Shown: one piece after another, positions 35,875 through 45,109 of the stretch
How the letters are laid out: the number at the start of each line of letters is the position of its first letter
Position numbering within the stretch: position 1 is the stretch's first letter
Assembly (NCBI GenBank): GCA_016709545.1
Contig: JADJMO010000008.1
Coordinates: 124,001 to 188,000, forward strand
Length of the DNA: 64,000 nt
Origin: Myxococcales bacterium
GTDB lineage: Bacteria > Myxococcota_A > Polyangia > Polyangiales > JADJMO01
Reading direction: 5' to 3'
Made by a program: the position numbers and the translations under genes
The notes under the pieces: model-generated
Told to the model about the DNA's origin: nothing
Database searches by the model: none
Seen by the model: the letters and a program-made list of their open reading frames with translations, nothing else

Positions 35875-36723
35875 ATGCGCTCTTGGATCTCCTTGTCTTT
35901 CGCCTTGCTCGTCGGCTGCAGCTCTCCCACCCGCGAGGCCGACGACGGCGGCTCTGACGCCGCCACCGGCGACAGCGCCAGCGACACCAGCGGCGATGGC
36001 TCCACGAAGAACGCCTGTGGAGGCTCGGTCGCCCTGGCGCTCGCGCCCGGCGACGCGTGTGGGGCCTGCGGCAAGGTCGAGTGTTCCGGCACCGACAAGG
36101 TCGTCTGCAAGGACGCCGGGTTCAACGCCTGCGGCGGCTGCGGGGTGCTCACGGGCACCCTCGGCGACAAGTGCGGCGCCTGCGGCCTGCAGCGATGCTC
36201 CGCCGACAAGAGCAAGATCGAGTGCCAGGACCCCGGCAAGAACTCGTGTGGGGGTTGCACGGCCCTCGCCGGCAAGCCCGGCGACAAGTGCGGCGGTGGC
36301 ACGTGCGGCACCGGGGTCTTCATCTGCGATGGCCTCGACGCGCTGAAGTGCGAGGGGGTGGCGGGCGCGAACGCCTGCGGCGGTTGCGGCACCCTCGAGG
36401 GCACGCCCGGCGCCGCCTGTGGCGGCGTCTGCAAGACCGCCGTGTGGAAGTGCGCCGCCGACGGCGGCAGCGTGGTGTGCACCGACCCGATCCCCAAGGA
36501 GATGGCACCGGGCAGCGTGTGTGGCACCTGCAAGACCCTCAAGACCATCTGCGCGAAGGGCGGCCTCTCCACGTTCTGCCCCGGCGACGACACGAACGAC
36601 TGCGGTGGTTGCGGTGTCCTCCCGGGCATTCCCGGCGAGGCCTGCGGCCTCTGCGGCGTCTACGTGTGCCAGCTGACCAAGCTCGTGTGCAAGAGCCCGC
36701 CCAAGTGCATCCCCGATCTGTGA
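35875..36723 (+). CDS. Cysteine-rich repeat lipoprotein
   Basis: 282 residues, ATG 35875. The signal peptide MRSWISLSFALLVGCSS has lipobox LVGC, followed by an Asp/Ser/Gly linker (to about 45). The rest consists of about six related repeats of 38-42 residues built on NxCGGCxxLxGxPGxxCGxC: NACGGCGVLTGTLGDKCGAC, NSCGGCTALAGKPGDKCGG, NACGGCGTLEGTPGAACGG, NDCGGCGVLPGIPGEACGLC. About 40 cysteines suggest extensive disulfides or metal clusters. No enzymatic motif is visible. It is expected to sit on the outer surface. There is a 63-bp gap after the oxidase gene. Confidence 0.8.
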   Translation: MRSWISLSFALLVGCSSPTREADDGGSDAATGDSASDTSGDGSTKNACGGSVALALAPGDACGACGKVECSGTDKVVCKDAGFNACGGCGVLTGTLGDKCGACGLQRCSADKSKIECQDPGKNSCGGCTALAGKPGDKCGGGTCGTGVFICDGLDALKCEGVAGANACGGCGTLEGTPGAACGGVCKTAVWKCAADGGSVVCTDPIPKEMAPGSVCGTCKTLKTICAKGGLSTFCPGDDTNDCGGCGVLPGIPGEACGLCGVYVCQLTKLVCKSPPKCIPDL

Positions 36724-36727
36724 GCGT

Positions 36728-39022
36728 CTAGAACGCGAGCGTGCGCACGGTGACGCGCGAGGCGAGCGGCGAGTCACCGCTGCCCTCCTCGCACACGAGC
36801 AGGAGCGAGCGGGGGCCCGTGGGCAGCGCGTAGGCGCAGCGCGCGGCGATCGCGGCGGCTTCGGGAGGCAGCTCGAGCGGCGCGGCGCGCACGGGCAACA
36901 GCATCGTCTTGCCACCCGCGCGCAGCAGCGGGCCGTCGCCGGCCTTGCGGAACGGCAGGTACGCGTAGGTGTCTCGCCAGCTCGCGTCGCCGTCGAGCCA
37001 GCGCGCGGAAGGGCCCTTGCCGGTGATCGACGCGACGAGCGCGGCGCCTCCCGGCGTGGGCACCAGCGTGGCCTCCTCGAGCGGCCCCGGGGCCTCGGGG
37101 CGGAGCTGGACGAGGCGCCCGTCGGCGTCGAGCACCACGAGGAAGTAGATCTGCGCGACGCTCAGCACCTTGGTGCCGGCGTGCCCGAGGATCGCGACGC
37201 CGCCGCCCTTCTTGGCCACCGCCGCGAAGCGCGACTCGCCGAGCGCGCCGTAGTGGTGCTCCGTCGTCGGCAGCTTGGTCCACGCGCCCACGTTCGCTGC
37301 CTTCGGATCGATCGGCGCGACCGCGAGCTCGGTGCTGCGCTCGGGGTGCGGCAGGTAGAACGCGTGCGCGACGGTGCCCTTGCCCTCGTTGGGTACGAGG
37401 CCGAGCACACCCGGGCCGAGGTTGCCGCTGCCGAGCGGGACGGGGGGGCTGACGAGCGCGCCGGCCTTGGGCCCGGTGGCGACGAGCACGCGACCGTCCT
37501 TGAGCGCGACGAGCCACTCGCCCCCGGCGCGGGCGGCGCGGGGCACCGACGCGCGCGGCCACGAGAGCGCCGCGGTGGTGCCAGGATCGAGGGTGAGGGC
37601 GGAGTTGCTCTTGACCTTGCCGTCGGTGGAGAGCCGCAGCACCTGCGCGCCGCCCTCGGCCGCCACGATCGCGATCGCCTCGTCGCCATCGACCCCCGCG
37701 AACAGCAGCTGCTGCGGCGCGGGGCCGATCCAGGGCGGCGGGAGCGGGACGCCGAGGTGCTCGCCCTCGACCTTGACCACGAGCGGCAGCGTGCCCGACG
37801 GCGTGCGCGAGCCGAGCAGGCCCCAGGTGAAATAGCCCTCGGAGGCGAGCCGGGCGACCTCGAAGCTGCTGCCCGGCGGCGGCGCGAAGCCGAGGTTCGA
37901 GGGGACGATCTTCACGCCGGGCCCGATGCGCAGGAGCTTCTGCGTCGTGAGGCCGATGGTGCCGATGACGTCGGCGGAGAGCGCGACGTCGCCGCCCGCG
38001 CCCGCGAGGTGGAGGCCGCCGCCGTAGGGAGGGAGATCGAGGCCCTTGCGCACGAAGCGGAACATCTCGAAGCCGTCGGGGGTGGACGCGAGCACCGCGC
38101 ACGCGCCGAGCTCCACCACGACGTCGAGCGCGTGGGCCTCGAAGCTCGGGCGCGTGAGGCGACGCGCGGGCGAGATCGACTCGCCCGACGGCGAGAAGCG
38201 CCGCACGTAGACGCCGGGCTTGGGGGAGGCCTTCTCGGTGGGTGTGGTGCCCGGGGTGTCGAGCGCGCCGTCCACCTGGTCGGCGTCCCAGGCGAGCAGG
38301 AGGTGGCCGTCCTCGCTCGTGGCCCGCGGTGATCGGCTCGCCGTGGTGAGCTTGCTCGGCGTGCCGCGCGCGAGCAGCTTGGCCTGCGCGTCGAGGAACG
38401 CCGCGTCGCGGGAGAGGCGCGCGAACGTCACGCCGTCGCCGTCGCGCCCGACGAGCCCGATGTGCGCGGAGAAGGGCACGATCGCGGCCACGTGACCGAG
38501 CTTGCTGGTCGCGCCCTTGGCCTCGTCGACCCTGGGGACGCCCGCGACCAGCGACACCTTGGCGACGCGGACGCCACCGCCCTTGGACGACGCCGCGAAC
38601 CACACGAGCTCACCGTCGGAGGCGGCGACCGCGGGCACGTCGTCGTCGTACGCCGGCACCACGGTGACCGGCGCGCCCCACGCGGTGGCCTTGCCCTTGA
38701 GGCTCCACGTGCGCAGCACGTACACGCCGCGGCTGCGCCCGAAGGCGAACACCGCGGACTTGGTGACGGCGATGGTGGTCGGGAGCGGCAGCGGAGCGTC
38801 GGGCGCCATCCCGCCGACGAGGCCGTTCGGGCTCGAGAGCACCACGGCCGCGGGAGGGTCCAGCGGCGGAGCCGGGATCGTGGTGCCCGGCTCGGCGCTC
38901 GGCGCGGAAGGATCGATGTCGGTCTTGGTCACCTTGACGGTGCTCTCGCCCTTGCTCGGGTCGACGGGCTCCGCACTCGGGACGCAGGCGACGAGACCAA
39001 GGACTGCCCATGCCCTGCGCAT
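36728..39022 (-). CDS. Large uncharacterised lipoprotein, probable beta-propeller
   Basis: 764 residues, ATG 39022. Signal MRRAWAVLGLVACVPS with lipobox LVAC, then a Pro/Ser/Asp/Thr-rich segment (about 20-60). The remainder is a long series of beta-strand repeats with Gly/Asp turns (VPAVAASDGELVWFAASS, GHLLLAWDADQ, EWLVALKDGRVLVATGPK), suggesting one or two beta-propellers. No binding or catalytic motif is recognised. TAGTAT lies 6 nt before the start, and no Shine-Dalgarno is seen. It converges with the preceding Cys-rich lipoprotein, 4 bp apart. Confidence 0.7.
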   Translation of the reverse strand: MRRAWAVLGLVACVPSAEPVDPSKGESTVKVTKTDIDPSAPSAEPGTTIPAPPLDPPAAVVLSSPNGLVGGMAPDAPLPLPTTIAVTKSAVFAFGRSRGVYVLRTWSLKGKATAWGAPVTVVPAYDDDVPAVAASDGELVWFAASSKGGGVRVAKVSLVAGVPRVDEAKGATSKLGHVAAIVPFSAHIGLVGRDGDGVTFARLSRDAAFLDAQAKLLARGTPSKLTTASRSPRATSEDGHLLLAWDADQVDGALDTPGTTPTEKASPKPGVYVRRFSPSGESISPARRLTRPSFEAHALDVVVELGACAVLASTPDGFEMFRFVRKGLDLPPYGGGLHLAGAGGDVALSADVIGTIGLTTQKLLRIGPGVKIVPSNLGFAPPPGSSFEVARLASEGYFTWGLLGSRTPSGTLPLVVKVEGEHLGVPLPPPWIGPAPQQLLFAGVDGDEAIAIVAAEGGAQVLRLSTDGKVKSNSALTLDPGTTAALSWPRASVPRAARAGGEWLVALKDGRVLVATGPKAGALVSPPVPLGSGNLGPGVLGLVPNEGKGTVAHAFYLPHPERSTELAVAPIDPKAANVGAWTKLPTTEHHYGALGESRFAAVAKKGGGVAILGHAGTKVLSVAQIYFLVVLDADGRLVQLRPEAPGPLEEATLVPTPGGAALVASITGKGPSARWLDGDASWRDTYAYLPFRKAGDGPLLRAGGKTMLLPVRAAPLELPPEAAAIAARCAYALPTGPRSLLLVCEEGSGDSPLASRVTVRTLAF

Positions 39023-39028
39023 GCATCC

Positions 39029-39034
39029 ATACTA
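39029..39034 (-). promoter_or_regulatory. TANNNT -10 for the 764-residue lipoprotein
   Basis: TAGTAT, 6 nt before ATG 39022. Confidence 0.4.
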
Positions 39035-39116
39035 ACCGCGCCGAGCGCATCCGCGTAAGCTGCCTCTTGCGAGGCCCTCCACCGATCCTCGGCTCGAGCG
39101 CCTGCTCGGCCTCGCG

Positions 39117-40955
39117 GTGCACGACGGCGCTTCTCCGGTCGGGCTCGTGCTCGAGGCCCGCCTCGGGGAGGGGGGCATGGGGGTCGCGTTCCTCGCGCGC
39201 GCGACCGAGGGCGTCCGTTCGCCCTGGCTCGCGGCGAACGAGCAGTGCGTCGTGAAGGTGCTGCTCCCCGAGGTGGTGATCGGCGACCCGGAGCTGGCGG
39301 CCCTCTCGTTCAAGAAGGAGGTGGTCGCGCTCGCGCGCCTCCGCGAGAAGGTGCCGCCGTGTCCTTACGTGGTGCGCTGGTTCGACGCCGGCGAGTTCCT
39401 CGTGACCCTGGCGGACGGCACCGAGATCGGCCTGCCGTGGTGCGCGATGGAGCTCGTCGACGGGCGTCCGCTCGGCACCACGCTCGAGGATCGCCTCTCC
39501 CGCGCGCCCGAGCCGCTCGAGCCCGCGCGGGCCGTGGCCCTGGTCGAGGGCATCGCCCGTGGCCTCGCGGCGGTGCACGCGGTCGGCCTCGTCCACCGCG
39601 ATCTCAAGCCGTCCAACGTGCTCGTGTGCGGCGTGCCTCCCCACGAGCTGGCCAAGCTCGGCGACTTCGGCGTCGCGCGCGCCGCGGGGCTCGGCGAGAC
39701 GTTCGACGTGACGGTCGGCACGACGGGCTACTGCGCGCCGGAGCAGATGGAGGGTCGAAGGCCCGGGGGGGGCGACGGCATCGGCCCGTGGAGCGACGTC
39801 TTCGCGCTCGGCGCCATCGTCTACGAGATCTTCGCGCGCGCGCCGATGTTCGAGGCGAACAACGCCATGCAGTACGCCGGGCGCATCATCGCGCGCAACT
39901 GGACCCGCCTCGCCACGCGCAGCGATCTCGGCCCCGCCTACCGTTCGAGCGCGAGCCGCGCGCTGCTCGAGCGGCTCGACGTGGTGCTCGACCGCGCGAC
40001 CTCGCCGCGCTCTCCGGGCGGCGGGGTGCTCGGCATGGATCTGCCCGTGCCGCTGCGCCACGCGTCGGTCGAGGCGCTGCTCGACGATCTCGATCCGATC
40101 CTCGAGGGGCTGCGTCGGCTCGGCTCGGTCGCGGCCCCGAGCATCCTGCGCCGCGAGGCCACCTCGAGCTTCACCTTCGAGGTGGGCCTGCCTTCCCCGG
40201 CGCCGATCGTGTGCGCGGCGGTGCGCAGCGACGGCGCGGCGCTCGCGTCGACCGGCTCGGAGCTCGTGTTCTACGACGGCGTGCGGTGGGTCCCCATGCC
40301 CGCGCGCCCCGGCGACGCGATGGCGGTCGCCATCCTCAACCCGGGCGCGGGCACGTTCGTCGTGGTGCGCGGAGACGGCGACGTCGAGGTGCTGCCCGGC
40401 GGTCGCACGCCGTACGCGTTCCGCCTGCCGTTCGGCGTGCGCGCTGCGCCGGCGATCGTGGGGGACCCGGAGGACGAGGCCTACCTCGTCGTGCACGCGG
40501 CCCACGGCGAGGCGCTCGTGATGCGCCTGCAGCGGCGCGTCGGCGTGGTGCACGCGCGCCTCGGCGCGGGGCGACCCACGTCGGCGATCGGCGTCGGCGA
40601 GGGGCTCGTGGTCGGGCTCGAGGACGCGGGCGCGGGGCGCGCGGTCAGCGTCGATCGCCGTGGTCGCGTGACGCCGCTCACGCTCGACGGCCGCTCGATC
40701 CACGACCTCGCGGTCGACGCGGCGGGGCGCCTCGTGGTCACCGGGCACGAGGTGGAGCGCGTCGCCGCGCTGCCCGACGGTCGGGTGTTCGGCTTCGGCG
40801 CGGGCACGGTGCGCGAGCGCGGCGCGGACGGTGCGTTCGCGCTCCTGCACCGCGAGCCGAGCCTGGTCGACCAGCCCCTCCGCGCGGCCATCGCGACGGG
40901 GGCACGGCTCTACCTCGTCCACGGGGATGGTCGGGTGCTCCGCGGCATCGGGTAG
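39117..40955 (+). CDS. Ser/Thr protein kinase with C-terminal propeller-like region
   Basis: 612 residues from GTG 39117, the only usual start codon before the P-loop; the frame is open back to 39036, so a CTG or a missed start could add about 25 residues (the upstream PRLERLLGLAV reads like real kinase N-terminus). Kinase domain about 10-320: LGEGGMGVAFLA, CVVKVL, HRDLKPSNVLV, GDFGVARA, APEQMEG and DVFALGAIVYEIF. The remaining 280 residues are beta-rich repeats (ALASTGSELVFYDG, FVVVRGDGDVEVLPGG, LVVTGHEVERVAALPDG) without a membrane segment, so the propeller would be cytoplasmic and perhaps a partner-binding module. Divergent from the large lipoprotein. Confidence 0.88.
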   Translation: MHDGASPVGLVLEARLGEGGMGVAFLARATEGVRSPWLAANEQCVVKVLLPEVVIGDPELAALSFKKEVVALARLREKVPPCPYVVRWFDAGEFLVTLADGTEIGLPWCAMELVDGRPLGTTLEDRLSRAPEPLEPARAVALVEGIARGLAAVHAVGLVHRDLKPSNVLVCGVPPHELAKLGDFGVARAAGLGETFDVTVGTTGYCAPEQMEGRRPGGGDGIGPWSDVFALGAIVYEIFARAPMFEANNAMQYAGRIIARNWTRLATRSDLGPAYRSSASRALLERLDVVLDRATSPRSPGGGVLGMDLPVPLRHASVEALLDDLDPILEGLRRLGSVAAPSILRREATSSFTFEVGLPSPAPIVCAAVRSDGAALASTGSELVFYDGVRWVPMPARPGDAMAVAILNPGAGTFVVVRGDGDVEVLPGGRTPYAFRLPFGVRAAPAIVGDPEDEAYLVVHAAHGEALVMRLQRRVGVVHARLGAGRPTSAIGVGEGLVVGLEDAGAGRAVSVDRRGRVTPLTLDGRSIHDLAVDAAGRLVVTGHEVERVAALPDGRVFGFGAGTVRERGADGAFALLHREPSLVDQPLRAAIATGARLYLVHGDGRVLRGIG

Positions 40956-41005
40956 AGCCGGTCCAGAAGTTTGCCCACATTCACCCACCATGAGACCGTG
41001 GGGGC

Positions 41006-42006
41006 GTGAGACGAGCAGCGATGTTCCTCGGAGTGGTGGCGGCCTGCGCCGGTGGCGCGACCGGCCGGAGACTGCCGGCGGTCGTCGCCGCGCCGAACCC
41101 CGCTCCCATGGCCACGACACCGGTCGTCGCGCCCGTCGCGAGCGCCGTGGTCGCGCCCGTCGTTCCCGCGCCGAAGTGCCCGGGACCCGAGTCGTCGGGC
41201 GAGCGCCACGTCGCGGAGCTCCAGGCCCCCGACGGGCCGCGCCGCTACCTCGTCGACTTCCCGAGCGCGCCGGCCCGCGTCCGCTCTTGCTCGCCTTCCA
41301 CGGGTGGGGTGGGTCTCCGGCGCAGATCGAGGCGACCACGCGCGTCGTCGAGCGAGGCACCGCGCGCGGCTACGTCGTCGTGCGACCCCTCGGCTACAAC
41401 CGCTCGTGGAACGCGGGCACGTGCTGTGGCCTCGCGAGCGAGCTGCACCTCGACGACGTGGCGTTCGCGCGCGCGATCGTGGCGCAGGTCGCCGGTGGGG
41501 CGTGCATCGATCGCGACCGCGTCTACGCGACCGGCTTCTCCAACGGTGGGTTCCTCGCGCACCGCCTCGGGTGCGAGGCCGCGGACGAGTTCGCCGCGGT
41601 GGCGTCCGTCTCGGGCACGTTCGGCGTCGCCACCTGCAAGCCCTCGCGGCCCGTGCCGGCGCTGCACATCCACGGCGCGCTCGACGGCATCGTGCCCTAC
41701 GGCGGACACGAGGAGAAGCACTGGAGCTCGGTCGCGACCGTGATCGACCGCTGGCTCGCCGCCGATGGCTGCAAGGGCGCAGTCTCCGACGAGCTGTTCT
41801 CGGCGGGCAAGGCGCGCTGCGTGCACAACACCGCCTGCGCCGGCGGCGCCGAGGTCGCGCTGTGTCGCGACGGCGGGGCCGCGCACACCTGGCCGGGCGG
41901 CCCGAAGTCGACCGGGTGGGGTGGCAGCCAGGATCTCGACGCGACCAAGACGATGCTCGACTTCTTCGACCGTCACCCCGCCAAAGCGAGCGAGCAGAGC
42001 CTGTAG
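41006..42006 (+). CDS. Secreted PHB-depolymerase/feruloyl-esterase-like lipoprotein (frameshifted near 41275)
   Basis: GTG 41006 with signal VRRAAMFLGVVAACAGG (lipobox AAC). An alpha/beta hydrolase of the LpqC/esterase-PHB type: LLLAFHGWGGSP, GTCCG, the nucleophile motif GFSNGGFLAHRLGC, acid residue in HGALDGIVPYGG and the His of GGAAHTWPGG. The frame is lost between PSAPAR and PLLLAF at 41272-41280 (GGCCCGCGT), consistent with one missing base. All catalytic residues are intact in the downstream frame. It would hydrolyse ester bonds of polyesters or plant-derived esters outside the cytoplasm. Only 1 bp separates its stop from that of the convergent PP2C gene. Confidence 0.8.
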
Positions 42007-42007
42007 C

Positions 42008-43393
42008 TCACGCGATGCTGATGACGGCGACCGTGGCGTTGTCGCGGCCGCCTTGCAGCAGGGAGTTCGTGACGAGCACGCGCGCCATGGCGTCGGGCGT
42101 GCGAGCGTCGCGCGGGATGCCCCCGATGAGCGCGTCGAGCTGCTCGGCCTCGGGGAAGTAGTTCCATACACCGTCGGTGCACAGCACGAGTGTGCCCGGC
42201 TCGTCGAGGTCGTGGACCACGACGTCGGGGTGGGCGTGGGTGTCCGGGTCCCCTCCCTCGAGCGGCCCGAGGCAGCGCGTGAGCGCGTGCGCCCACGGGG
42301 ACTGGAGCGCCTCCTCGAGCGTGGTCGCGCCGCTGGCGAGCGCCTCCTCGAGCCACGAGTGATCGCGGGAGAGCGCGCCGACGCGCTCGTCGCCGAGGTA
42401 GTAGGCGCGCGAGTCGCCCACCCAGCCGACGATCACGTGGCGGCCGCGGATGGCCGCGGTGACGAGCGTGGTCCCGAGGGTCTCGCCGGCGGCGACCGCG
42501 GGCTCGTCGCAGAGCGCGTGGTGGGCGTCCATGATGGCATCGGTCATGGACTGCGCGTCGATCTGGTCGGCTGCGCGCAGCGAGGCGAGGCAACGCTCGA
42601 CGGCGAGTCGGGACGCGATCTCGGCGCGCGTGGCCGCGGAGACACCGTCGGCGACGGCGACGAGGGTCCACTCGCCGTGCACCTCGATGGCGGCGGCGTC
42701 CTCGTTGCGCTCGCGGTGCAGGCCGATGTCGCAGACGTAGGCGGCGTGTGGAGCGTCTTCGCCGGGCAGCGGCGAGAACGGCGCCACGCGAACGAGATCG
42801 GCGCGCACGGCCTCGGGGTGCCGCGCGAGATCGCGGTTGCGCTGGCTGTGCGGCAGCACGAGGTGCAGGAGCGCGGGGGGCACGAGCAACGGGCGCAGCC
42901 TCCCCGCGAGCGCGCTGCCCAGGGACTCGACGATGCTGCGCGCGTCGATGCGCTCGCCCTTCGGCAGCTTCATGGTCCCGCGCAGTCGACGCATGGCGAG
43001 GCGCGAGCCCCAGGCGAAATCGCCGGCGCGCGGCGTGAAGGTGAAGCCCGCTTGCTCGACGGCGAACGCGACGGCGAGGGCGCTCTCGAGCGCGGGCAGG
43101 AGCGAGAGGCCGTGCGCGTCGACGCCCCCTGTCGACGGGCGGCTCAGCGCGAGGAAGGCGCCGATGGTCGGGTCTTCGCCGACGTCGAGGACCTTCGGCA
43201 TGTCGGCGCGATCGGCGAGCGCCTCCAGGGCCGCGCGCTCCACCGCGAGCGCGCGCTCGCGCCCGAGGGCCAGCGTGACCTCGACGCCGTCCGGGCCGAC
43301 GCCGACCGGATCCGGTTCGCCGCGGGCCTCGCGCACGACCCACGCACCGAGCCTGGTGCCTGCGCTCGGTCGAACGGTCGCGGTCCTACGCAA
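42008..43393 (-). CDS. PP2C-type Ser/Thr protein phosphatase with N-terminal extension
   Basis: 461 residues. The PP2C domain fills about 218-461 with the metal-ligand motifs in order: CDIGLHRERNEDA, VAVADGVSAA, VGWVGDSRAYYLG, LCTDGVWNYF and GGRDNATVAVI. The first 215 residues form a separate region without a recognised family (FAVEQAGFTFTPRAGDFAWG, LHLVLPHSQRNRDL). The start is TTG 43393, preceded by a strong GGGAGGG 8 nt upstream; a GTG 20 codons in is an alternative. It would reverse phosphorylation by the Hanks kinases at 32.4-41 kb. The neighbouring kinases make this the likely local partner, though no operon joins them. Confidence 0.9.
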   Translation of the reverse strand: MRRTATVRPSAGTRLGAWVVREARGEPDPVGVGPDGVEVTLALGRERALAVERAALEALADRADMPKVLDVGEDPTIGAFLALSRPSTGGVDAHGLSLLPALESALAVAFAVEQAGFTFTPRAGDFAWGSRLAMRRLRGTMKLPKGERIDARSIVESLGSALAGRLRPLLVPPALLHLVLPHSQRNRDLARHPEAVRADLVRVAPFSPLPGEDAPHAAYVCDIGLHRERNEDAAAIEVHGEWTLVAVADGVSAATRAEIASRLAVERCLASLRAADQIDAQSMTDAIMDAHHALCDEPAVAAGETLGTTLVTAAIRGRHVIVGWVGDSRAYYLGDERVGALSRDHSWLEEALASGATTLEEALQSPWAHALTRCLGPLEGGDPDTHAHPDVVVHDLDEPGTLVLCTDGVWNYFPEAEQLDALIGGIPRDARTPDAMARVLVTNSLLQGGRDNATVAVISIA

Positions 43394-43504
43394 GAACGAG
43401 CCCTCCCTGCAGCCATTGCAGTCGCCACGCCCACCACGAGCGCTCGCTCATTCCACGAGGCTTTGCCGCGCCTGTAAAGGACCGAAGCGAGACAGCGCGC
43501 CCTC

Positions 43505-44092
43505 TCACGACGGGAAGACCCAGGAGAACAGCTCCGAGCGGCTTGTGACCCCGCATTTGGCGTAGATCTGGGTGAGGTGCTGGCGGATCGTCTTCTCGCT
43601 GTTGTTCTCGAGCCGAGCTATCTCGCTGCTCGGCAGGCCCTTGAGGAGCAGGCGGGCGATGGCCAGCTCCTTGTCGGTGAGGCGGGCGCGGGACAGCGCG
43701 CGATCGACGAAATGCTTGGAGCTGTCGGCGTCGGCGAGCACGCGCTCGAGAACGGCGCGCAGCTCCGGCACCGAGAATGGCTTCTCGAGCAGGAACGCGG
43801 CCCCGCCGTTGAGCGCGAGCTTGACCTTGGCGAGGTCGGCGAACGCGGTGATCACCACCACCGGCGGCTTCTCGGCCCTCCCCGTGACCTCGGGCAGCAG
43901 CTTGAGGCCTCCGTGCTGGTCCTCGCCGAGCACCACGTCGAGGACCGCCACGTCGAACACGGTCTCCGCGAGGGCCGCGCGGGCCGCCACCACGTCGCCC
44001 ACGGCGACGCACCGGAAGCCGGCCCGCTCGAGGCCACGCGCGAGCAGCTCTCGCGCGTCCTCCTCGTCCTCGACGAGCAGGAGGTTCCTCAC
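43505..44092 (-). CDS. Response regulator, receiver + LuxR-type HTH
   Basis: 195 residues, GTG 44092 overlapping the stop of the sensor kinase (GTGA). Receiver (about 1-120): LLLVEDEEDAR acidic pocket, acceptor Asp in VAVLDVVLGED, VVVITAFAD and the Lys of LLEKPFS. A DNA-binding HTH follows (LTDKELAIARLLLKGL to YAKCGVTSRSELF), of the NarL/FixJ family but a slightly atypical LuxR version. It should be phosphorylated by the adjoining kinase and control transcription. The divergent metal-efflux operon and the palindrome in its promoter are the obvious target. Confidence 0.92.
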   Translation of the reverse strand: MRNLLLVEDEEDARELLARGLERAGFRCVAVGDVVAARAALAETVFDVAVLDVVLGEDQHGGLKLLPEVTGRAEKPPVVVITAFADLAKVKLALNGGAAFLLEKPFSVPELRAVLERVLADADSSKHFVDRALSRARLTDKELAIARLLLKGLPSSEIARLENNSEKTIRQHLTQIYAKCGVTSRSELFSWVFPS

Positions 44093-45015
44093 GTCGAGCC
44101 CTCCAGCGGGATGCGCAGCTCGAACGTGGTCTCTCGTTCGTCGGCCAGAGTGAGGTCGCCGCGCATCGCCCGCGCGAGCGCCCGCGCGATGGAGAGACCG
44201 AGGCCGAGACCGGACTCCTTGGTGCTCGAGAGCGGGTCGAACAGGTGCTCGCGGATGGTGGGGTCGATCCCCGGGCCGTCGTCGCTGACCCGCACCGTGG
44301 CCTCGGTGCCCGCCTGCGCGACCCGCACCGTGATGTGACCGCCGCCGCGCGCGCGGAGGGCCTCGAGGCTGTTGCCGAGGAGGTTCTCGAGCACGATGCG
44401 GAGGTGGGTCGGATCGCCGCGCACCGCGAGACCGGAGCCGCTCTCCACGTGCAAGTGGACGCCGTCGCGTCGAGCGAGCACGGTCATCTCGTCGGTCACG
44501 TCGCGCACGAGGGCCGGCAGCGAGAGGCGCTCGGGGGAGGGGCCTGTCGCCTCGGCGAGCGAACGCAGCGGCTTGAAGCTCTCGCTGATGCGATCCATCT
44601 GCACGCGGGCCCGCGTGAGCAGGCGCTCGCGGGTCTCGTGGTCTTCACGGGCGATCTCCCCGATCTCGCCGAGGACGAGACCGAGCGCGTGCAGCGGGTT
44701 GCGCACCTCGTGCAACGTGGCCGTGGCCACGACCCAGACTGCCTGGTCCCGCTCGGCGCGGTGCAGGCGACGCGCGAGGTCGTCGGCGCGCTCGGAGCGC
44801 ATGCGCCAGAAGTAGACGCTGATGCCCAGGGCGGCACCGGCGAGGAGCGGGATGCCCCGGTCGACGAAGGCGTGCGCCGTCACCAGATGGGCCACGATGC
44901 GGTGCGCACGGTCGAGGTTGTCGAACAGGCTGTTGAGGGCCGCATAGAGCGCGCCGCCGAACAGCCCGAGGGCCACGTGCAGGTAGAGCGCCGGCGAGCG
45001 ACGGGCCGAGGACAT
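44089..45015 (-). CDS. Membrane sensor histidine kinase
   Basis: 308 residues from ATG 45015; an ATG 17 codons upstream is possible but lacks support. Two hydrophobic segments (YLHVALGLFGGALYAALNS, about 10-30; IPLLAGAALGISVYFW, about 55-72) flank a short periplasmic loop containing several histidines (AHRIVAHLVTAHAF), which could bind a metal. HisKA: ATATLHEVRNPLHALGLV with the phospho-acceptor His; HATPase with LENLLGNSLEAL, SDDGPGIDP and GLGLGLSIA. It pairs with the response regulator and is divergent from the CzcCBA-like pump, so a metal sensor is a reasonable inference. TAGCCT lies 8 nt before the start. Confidence 0.9.
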   Translation of the reverse strand: MSSARRSPALYLHVALGLFGGALYAALNSLFDNLDRAHRIVAHLVTAHAFVDRGIPLLAGAALGISVYFWRMRSERADDLARRLHRAERDQAVWVVATATLHEVRNPLHALGLVLGEIGEIAREDHETRERLLTRARVQMDRISESFKPLRSLAEATGPSPERLSLPALVRDVTDEMTVLARRDGVHLHVESGSGLAVRGDPTHLRIVLENLLGNSLEALRARGGGHITVRVAQAGTEATVRVSDDGPGIDPTIREHLFDPLSSTKESGLGLGLSIARALARAMRGDLTLADERETTFELRIPLEGST

Positions 45016-45023
45016 CGAGGTCG

Positions 45024-45029
45024 AGGCTA
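45024..45029 (-). promoter_or_regulatory. TANNNT -10 for the sensor kinase
   Basis: TAGCCT, 8 nt before ATG 45015. Confidence 0.45.
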
Positions 45030-45058
45030 ACACTCGGCCTCCCGCGCCTCCCCGACCC

Positions 45059-45074
45059 TCCGACATTTGTCGGA
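45059..45074. promoter_or_regulatory. Palindrome in the divergent kinase/efflux promoter region
   Basis: TCCGACATTTGTCGGA is a perfect 6-4-6 inverted repeat 22 bp upstream of the efflux -10 and 29 bp from the kinase -10. Its place suits an activator site for the adjoining response regulator. Confidence 0.5.
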
Positions 45075-45096
45075 AGGCCCCGCCACCCGAGAGACC

Positions 45097-45102
45097 TAGC
45101 GT
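45097..45102 (+). promoter_or_regulatory. TANNNT -10 for the efflux operon
   Basis: TAGCGT, 7 nt before ATG 45110; no Shine-Dalgarno. Confidence 0.45.
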
Positions 45103-45109
45103 TCCGTCG

